Notes under the pieces: generated by a model
What the model saw: only the letters and a program-made list of their open reading frames with translations
Told to the model about the DNA's origin: nothing
Database searches by the model: none
Source of the DNA: an uncultured Clostridia bacterium
GTDB lineage: Bacteria; Bacillota_A; Clostridia; TANB77; CAG-508
Direction: 5' to 3'
Length of the DNA stretch: 26,620 bases
Assembly: GCA_948852375.1 (NCBI GenBank)
Contig: CAQOYX010000013.1
Location: forward strand, 1-26,620
In this document: piece by piece, positions 23,170 through 26,620 of the stretch
Layout: each line of letters starts with the position of its first letter
Position numbering within the stretch: position 1 is the stretch's first letter
Program-made: the position numbers and the translations under genes

Positions 23170-23514
23170 ATGGAAGCAACTATGGAAAAAGAAAAAATGG
23201 AAATGGTAACAAGAACTTTCAAAACATTTCATGAAATTTTGGAAGTAATACAGGCAATAAAAAAGAAAAATGTACGGATATATCTTGAGCAAGAAGTAAT
23301 TGAAGCAGCAAATGAGGCAGCAACAAAGGAAATAAATGTGGGAACCTTAAAAACACCAATTTTTATTGCACAGTATACCGTATTTCAGGAAGAAAGTTTA
23401 CTGATGAGCTTTATTACACCAAAAGGAGAGATTACATATGATTTTGAAAGTAAGCCTGTAGGAGAGTATCATTTGGGACTAGAGCTTACAGTTCCATATG
23501 GAGAACCGTATTAA
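23170..23514 (+). CDS. Orphan protein, paralogue of the 23738 protein
   Basis: 114 residues, not recognised. A Met/Glu/Lys-rich start is followed by TFHEILEVIQAIKKKNVRIY, and the end reads GEITYDFESKPVGEYHLGLE. Both stretches align with the product of 23738-23992 (TVEELFEEVKTIRKRTARAW and EVTFDLEEPEEAYFFSL), so the two appear to be diverged relatives. No signal peptide or membrane segment. It is monocistronic, between a near-consensus promoter and a 17-bp terminator hairpin. Codon use is somewhat richer in G/C (for example an in-frame CGG at 23275) than in neighbouring genes. Confidence 0.65.
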   Translation: MEATMEKEKMEMVTRTFKTFHEILEVIQAIKKKNVRIYLEQEVIEAANEAATKEINVGTLKTPIFIAQYTVFQEESLLMSFITPKGEITYDFESKPVGEYHLGLELTVPYGEPY

Positions 23515-23554
23515 ACCAAAGCGAGCCAAGAATTTTTGGCTCGCTTTGGTTTTG
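23513..23554 (+). terminator. Very strong terminator (17-bp perfect stem)
   Basis: Arms 23513-23529 and 23536-23552 are perfectly complementary, including a GC-rich AGCGAGCC/GGCTCGCT core, with a six-base loop and terminal Ts. It overlaps the stop codon of the preceding gene. The region 23555-23650 after it is AT-rich with nothing recognisable. Confidence 0.92.
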
Positions 23555-23653
23555 TGGATATAATATGGTAATAAAATAATCCTTAAAGTTTATTCATTTT
23601 TATAATTTCAAATGTAAGTGCAACAAAAATTTAATAAAAAATGAGAAAAGAGG

Positions 23654-23683
23654 TTGACAAGTTATGTAAAATAAGAGTAAAAT
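23654..23683 (+). promoter_or_regulatory. Promoter of the 84-codon gene
   Basis: TTGACA at 23654-23659, an 18-base spacer and TAAAAT at 23678-23683. Confidence 0.65.
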
Positions 23684-23737
23684 ATATTTGTAATGCAATA
23701 AGCAATGTAAATATTAATGCAAAAAAAGGAGAACATT

Positions 23738-23992
23738 ATGATTAAAAAAGCAGAAGTAAATGAATTTGCAACGGTAGAGGAACTCTTCGAAGAGGTAAAG
23801 ACAATCAGGAAGCGGACAGCAAGGGCATGGGTATTTATACCGAATCAGGTAATATTGTTGCTTGGAAAAGGTTATGTACGTGGAATATCGGCGGATGAAC
23901 CTAGTATTTGGGCAACATATGAGTTCAATGGTGAGGAAGTTACATTTGATTTAGAAGAACCGGAAGAAGCATATTTCTTTAGCCTTAAGTAA
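23738..23992 (+). CDS. Orphan protein, paralogue of the 23170 protein
   Basis: 84 residues, not recognised: MIKKAEVNEFATVEELFEEV, then TIRKRTARAWVFIPNQVILL and a C-terminal strand pattern EVTFDLEEPEEAYFFSLK. I chose ATG 23738 with AAGGAG at correct spacing over the in-frame ATG 23717, which would put the ribosome-binding site inside the gene. G/C-ending codons (ACG, CGG, CTC, TCG, CCG) are more frequent than in neighbouring genes. It has its own promoter and terminator. Soluble; function unknown. Confidence 0.62.
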   Translation: MIKKAEVNEFATVEELFEEVKTIRKRTARAWVFIPNQVILLLGKGYVRGISADEPSIWATYEFNGEEVTFDLEEPEEAYFFSLK

Positions 23993-23997
23993 CAAGC

Positions 23998-24041
23998 AAA
24001 AAAGGCGGACCGAGAAGTTATTTCGTGGGTCCGCCTTTTTT
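23998..24041. terminator. Bidirectional terminator, 14-bp stem
   Basis: Arms 23998-24011 and 24028-24041 are perfectly complementary (GGCGGACC/GGTCCGCC core with A6/T6 ends). It serves the gene at 23738 and, read from the other strand, the Asn-rich gene at 24048. Confidence 0.92.
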
Positions 24042-24047
24042 AGTTGC

Positions 24048-24170
24048 TTATTTACAGTTATTATTTTTATTATTTTGTTTTTGATTATTCATTTCTTCTC
24101 TATTTTGATTTTCTAATCTTTGGTTATTTTTGTTTTGATTATTATTTTGGTTTTTTGAATTCTTTGCCAT
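24048..24170 (-). CDS. Asn/Gln-rich 40-residue protein
   Basis: MAKNSKNQNNNQNKNNQ at the start and KNNNCK at the end; nearly half the residues are Asn or Gln, the rest mostly Lys, Glu and Arg. GGAGGTG precedes ATG 24170, and a terminator lies just past the stop, so it is a real gene. Its composition recalls gamma-type or other minor small acid-soluble spore proteins, which fits a spore-former, but no signature confirms this. Confidence 0.6.
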   Translation of the reverse strand: MAKNSKNQNNNQNKNNQRLENQNREEMNNQKQNNKNNNCK

Positions 24171-24256
24171 TATAAAGCACCTCCATTTCATATTTACAAG
24201 AATATTTTTCACCAAAATAGAAAAAATATTCATTAAATAAAATTTTTAATAAAATT

Positions 24257-24286
24257 TTGCCATATATATCTCAATTATGATATAAT
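24257..24286 (+). promoter_or_regulatory. Promoter of the CMP-kinase-like gene
   Basis: TTGCCA at 24257-24262, an 18-base spacer and TATAAT at 24281-24286. Confidence 0.6.
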
Positions 24287-24319
24287 GTTAAAAAATGTTT
24301 TAAAAGGTGTTGGTAAATT

Positions 24320-25027
24320 ATGAATAATATAGTAATTGGAATTGAAGGATTGGTTGGAGCAGGAAAAACATCTATATGTAGAAGACTTACAAAACTTATT
24401 CCACAAGCAGTTTTGCTAAATGGTGGAAATTTATATAGAGCAATTGTATATGCAATGATAAAAAATGGCGAAAAATTAGAAAATCTAAAAAATGAAATGA
24501 ATAATGTAGATATAAAAAAAATTATGGATTTTTTTAATATTGAAATAAAAATTGAAAATAGTGAAACAAATTTCTATATAGATGGAATTCTAGCTAAGGA
24601 AGAAGAACTTCAATCAAAAGAAGCTTCACTTGCTGTGTCTGAAGTAGGAGGAAAAGCGGATAATAAAGCTTTATTTGAATTTGCGAAAAATTTAATTAGT
24701 GAATTAAAAAAGAATTATAATGTTATAATAGCAGGAAGAAGCATAATGAAAATATATCCAGATACAGATTATCATCTCTTTATAACAGCAAGCATAGAGG
24801 AACGCATTAAAAGAAAAAGCATACAATATAAAGGCGAAGTGGATATAGAAGAAATACGAAAAAACATAATAAAAAGGGATGATTTGCAAGAAAAAGCAGG
24901 TTTTTATGAATTACATAATAAAACAATAATATTAGATGTAACAGACTGCAAAACAGTAGAAGAAGCAACTGATAAAGTTTTAGAAAAAATAGAATCTTTG
25001 AAGATATATAATGGTAATATTAATTAA
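24320..25027 (+). CDS. Cytidylate-kinase-like P-loop kinase
   Basis: 235-residue P-loop kinase of the (d)CMP kinase type. Walker A is GIEGLVGAGKTS; LNGGNLYRAIVYA takes the place of the Cmk 'DTGAMYRA' block; IIAGRSIMKIYPDTDYHLFI followed by SIEERIKRK corresponds to Cmk's 'GRDIGTVVFPDA..K.FLTAS..ERA.RR'. The expected reaction is ATP-dependent phosphorylation of CMP/dCMP. The divergence in the substrate loop (GGN instead of TGA) means another nucleotide or metabolite is possible. The ribosome-binding site is weak (AAAGGTG). murD follows after about 125 bases. Confidence 0.75.
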   Translation: MNNIVIGIEGLVGAGKTSICRRLTKLIPQAVLLNGGNLYRAIVYAMIKNGEKLENLKNEMNNVDIKKIMDFFNIEIKIENSETNFYIDGILAKEEELQSKEASLAVSEVGGKADNKALFEFAKNLISELKKNYNVIIAGRSIMKIYPDTDYHLFITASIEERIKRKSIQYKGEVDIEEIRKNIIKRDDLQEKAGFYELHNKTIILDVTDCKTVEEATDKVLEKIESLKIYNGNIN

Positions 25028-25153
25028 TTTTAGTAGAAATAAATTAAAAAAAATTATAGAGATCCTAATACTTGCAGGAGATGTAGTGCGAATCACGACT
25101 GGAAGGTATAAAAAATGAATAAGAAACTTAAAAAAAGTCATGGAGGAGGAAAA

Positions 25154-26555
25154 ATGAGTTATATTAATGAAAAATTAGTAGAATTTAATAACTATTTGAA
25201 AAATAGAAAAGTAGCTATAATTGGTTTAGGAGTAAGTAATCTCCCATTATTAGATTACTTATACAAGTTACAAGCACAAGTTACAGTATTTGATGATAGG
25301 AATATTGAAGAAATCCCCAAAGACATAATTGATAAAATTACAAAATACACTTTTGAATTTTCATTTGGAAAAAACAGTCTTTTAAAACTTATAGGCTTTG
25401 ATTTAATATTTCGTTCACCAAGTTGTATGCCAACAAAAAGAGAACTAATAGAAGAAGAAAAAAGAGGAGCAATAGTTACTTCAGAAATAGAAATGCTTAT
25501 GGAAATGGCACCATGTAAAGTAATAGGAATAACAGGAAGTGATGGAAAAACTACAACAACAAGCCTTATTTATGAAATTGTAAAAGAAGCTGGATATAAT
25601 GCATATTTAGGAGGAAATATAGGCACACCATTATTTACAGAATTAGAAAACATACTACCAGAAGATATTATAGTATTAGAATTAAGTAGCTTTCAATTAA
25701 TGAATATGAACATAAGTCCAGATATAGCAGTTATAACAAATATAACACCAAATCACTTAAATATTCATAGCTCATATGAAGAATATATTGAAGCAAAGAA
25801 AAATATATTTAAAAATCAAAATGAAAAAGGAATTGTAGTATTAAATTATGATAATGAAATTACAAGAAATTGTAAAAATGAAGCAAATGGCAAAGTAGTA
25901 TTATTTAGCAGTAAAGAGAAATTAGATAATGGAATTATAGTAGATAATGATGTTATAAAAGAATGTGAAGATAGATTAAGAAAGCATATAATTAATACAA
26001 GTGATGTGCATTTACGAGGAATGCATAATTATGAAAATATTGCAGCAGCAATTGCAGCAACAAAATCACTTGTAGATGCAGATACGATGATAAAAGCAAT
26101 TAAAGAATTTAAAGGTGTTGAACATAGATTAGAATTTATAAGGCAAATAGATGATGTAAAATGGTATAATGATTCTATAGGAACAAGTCCAACAAGAACA
26201 ATAGCAGGACTAAATGCGTTTAATGAAGAAATAATATTAATAGCAGGAGGATATGATAAGCACTTAGATTATGAACCAATAGCAAAACCTATAGTAGATA
26301 ATGTAAAGGGGTTAATATTAATAGGTGAGACATCAAAAAAGATATATGATGCAGTAACTAAGGAATTAAACAATCAAAATAAAAAATTAGACATATACAT
26401 GTGTTCTGAATTTTCACGGAATTGTAAAAAAAGCAAAAGAGATTGCAAAACCTGGTCAAATAGTTTTATTTTCACCAGCAAGTGCAAGTTTTGATTTGTT
26501 TAAAAATTTTGCGCAAAGAGGAGAAAGATTTAAAGAATTAGTAAATAAATTATAA
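25154..26555 (+). CDS. murD: UDP-N-acetylmuramoylalanine-D-glutamate ligase (one +1 frameshift)
   Basis: Adds D-glutamate to UDP-MurNAc-L-Ala in peptidoglycan synthesis, cytosolic. Visible: N-terminal VAIIGLGVSNLPLLDYL (UDP-binding), the ATP site GITGSDGKTTTT, LELSSFQL, NITPNHLNIHSSYEEYIEAK, and GVEHRLEFI with WYNDSIGTSPTRTIAGLNAF and AGGYDKHLDYEP in the C-terminal domain. At 26417 an extra C before GGA breaks the frame after CSEFS; skipping it continues GIVKKAKEIAKPGQIVLFSP and ends FKELVNKL with TAA at 26553-26555, 466 residues in all. Unshifted, the product ends in unrelated residues at 26494. GGAGG at 25142-25146 favours ATG 25154; an upstream ATG at 25115 would add 13 odd residues. The last 65 bases of the window show nothing but a small GTAAT/ATTAC repeat. 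Confidence 0.92.
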
Positions 26556-26620
26556 TGTAATGTTATAACAGCTATTACTTTACAATCAAAAAATATGTTA
26601 CAAACATTTAGAATTGTGAA

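Noticed and set aside
25075..25105. GTGCGAATCAC near 25088 looked like a tRNA T-loop
   Set aside because: No acceptor or anticodon stems can be drawn around it; no tRNA or rRNA gene was found in the window.

Overview
The window is very AT-rich, purine-biased DNA with strong GGAGG ribosome-binding sites and short AT-rich intergenic gaps. It contains a pro-sigma-K gene, a reverse rubrerythrin, MurD and a Clostridia-type TyrS. This fits an uncultured, endospore-forming, anaerobic low-GC Clostridia, probably gut-associated; the species cannot be told from the sequence.

Region 1 (1-6.7 kb, all plus strand) is an accessory run of small stand-alone enzymes. The first block holds a HAD phosphatase (cut by the window edge), Nudix hydrolase, cupin, DHFR/RibD-like reductase, SDR, second Nudix, cytidine deaminase and a second SDR that lacks the catalytic lysine. 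A separate promoter and an attenuator-like leader precede a second block: GNAT, P-loop kinase, GNAT, GNAT. Region 2 (6.8-7.5 kb) is a type III toxin-antitoxin locus of the ToxIN family: a consensus promoter, three 36-37 nt RNA repeats whose stems covary, a weak terminator and a ToxN/AbiQ-like endoribonuclease. Region 3 (7.6-10.3 kb) has a structured leader RNA with terminator, a 47-residue protein, a large serine recombinase and a decayed transposase tail. Region 4 (10.4-13.2 kb) holds a DUF1292 protein, a small membrane protein, a DUF368 membrane protein and an RsmB/NOP-type rRNA methyltransferase.

Region 5 (13.26-18.83 kb, minus strand overall) is the highlight: sigK is split into two halves by a 4.87-kb skin-like element. 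Joining the halves at the shared AATG core regenerates the canonical residues RCIENEIL. The element carries a SpoIVCA-like serine recombinase, a single-polypeptide restriction-modification enzyme (nuclease, N6-methyltransferase and target-recognition domains) and one 61-codon gene that is a candidate recombination directionality factor.

Region 6 (18.9-26.6 kb) holds a PflX-type radical SAM protein, a secreted LysM protein, tyrS, a zinc-ribbon protein, reverse rubrerythrin, two related orphan proteins bounded by strong terminators, an Asn-rich small protein, a CMP-kinase-like protein and murD.

A second striking pattern runs through regions 4-6. Five genes (DUF368, rRNA methyltransferase, skin recombinase, tyrS, murD) are broken by six +1 shifts, and each one is an extra C placed just before a glycine GGN codon. 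Removing those Cs restores full-length proteins with conserved motifs. As tyrS and murD are normally essential, this is either a systematic sequence error or tolerated/programmed +1 frameshifting, rather than ordinary gene decay.
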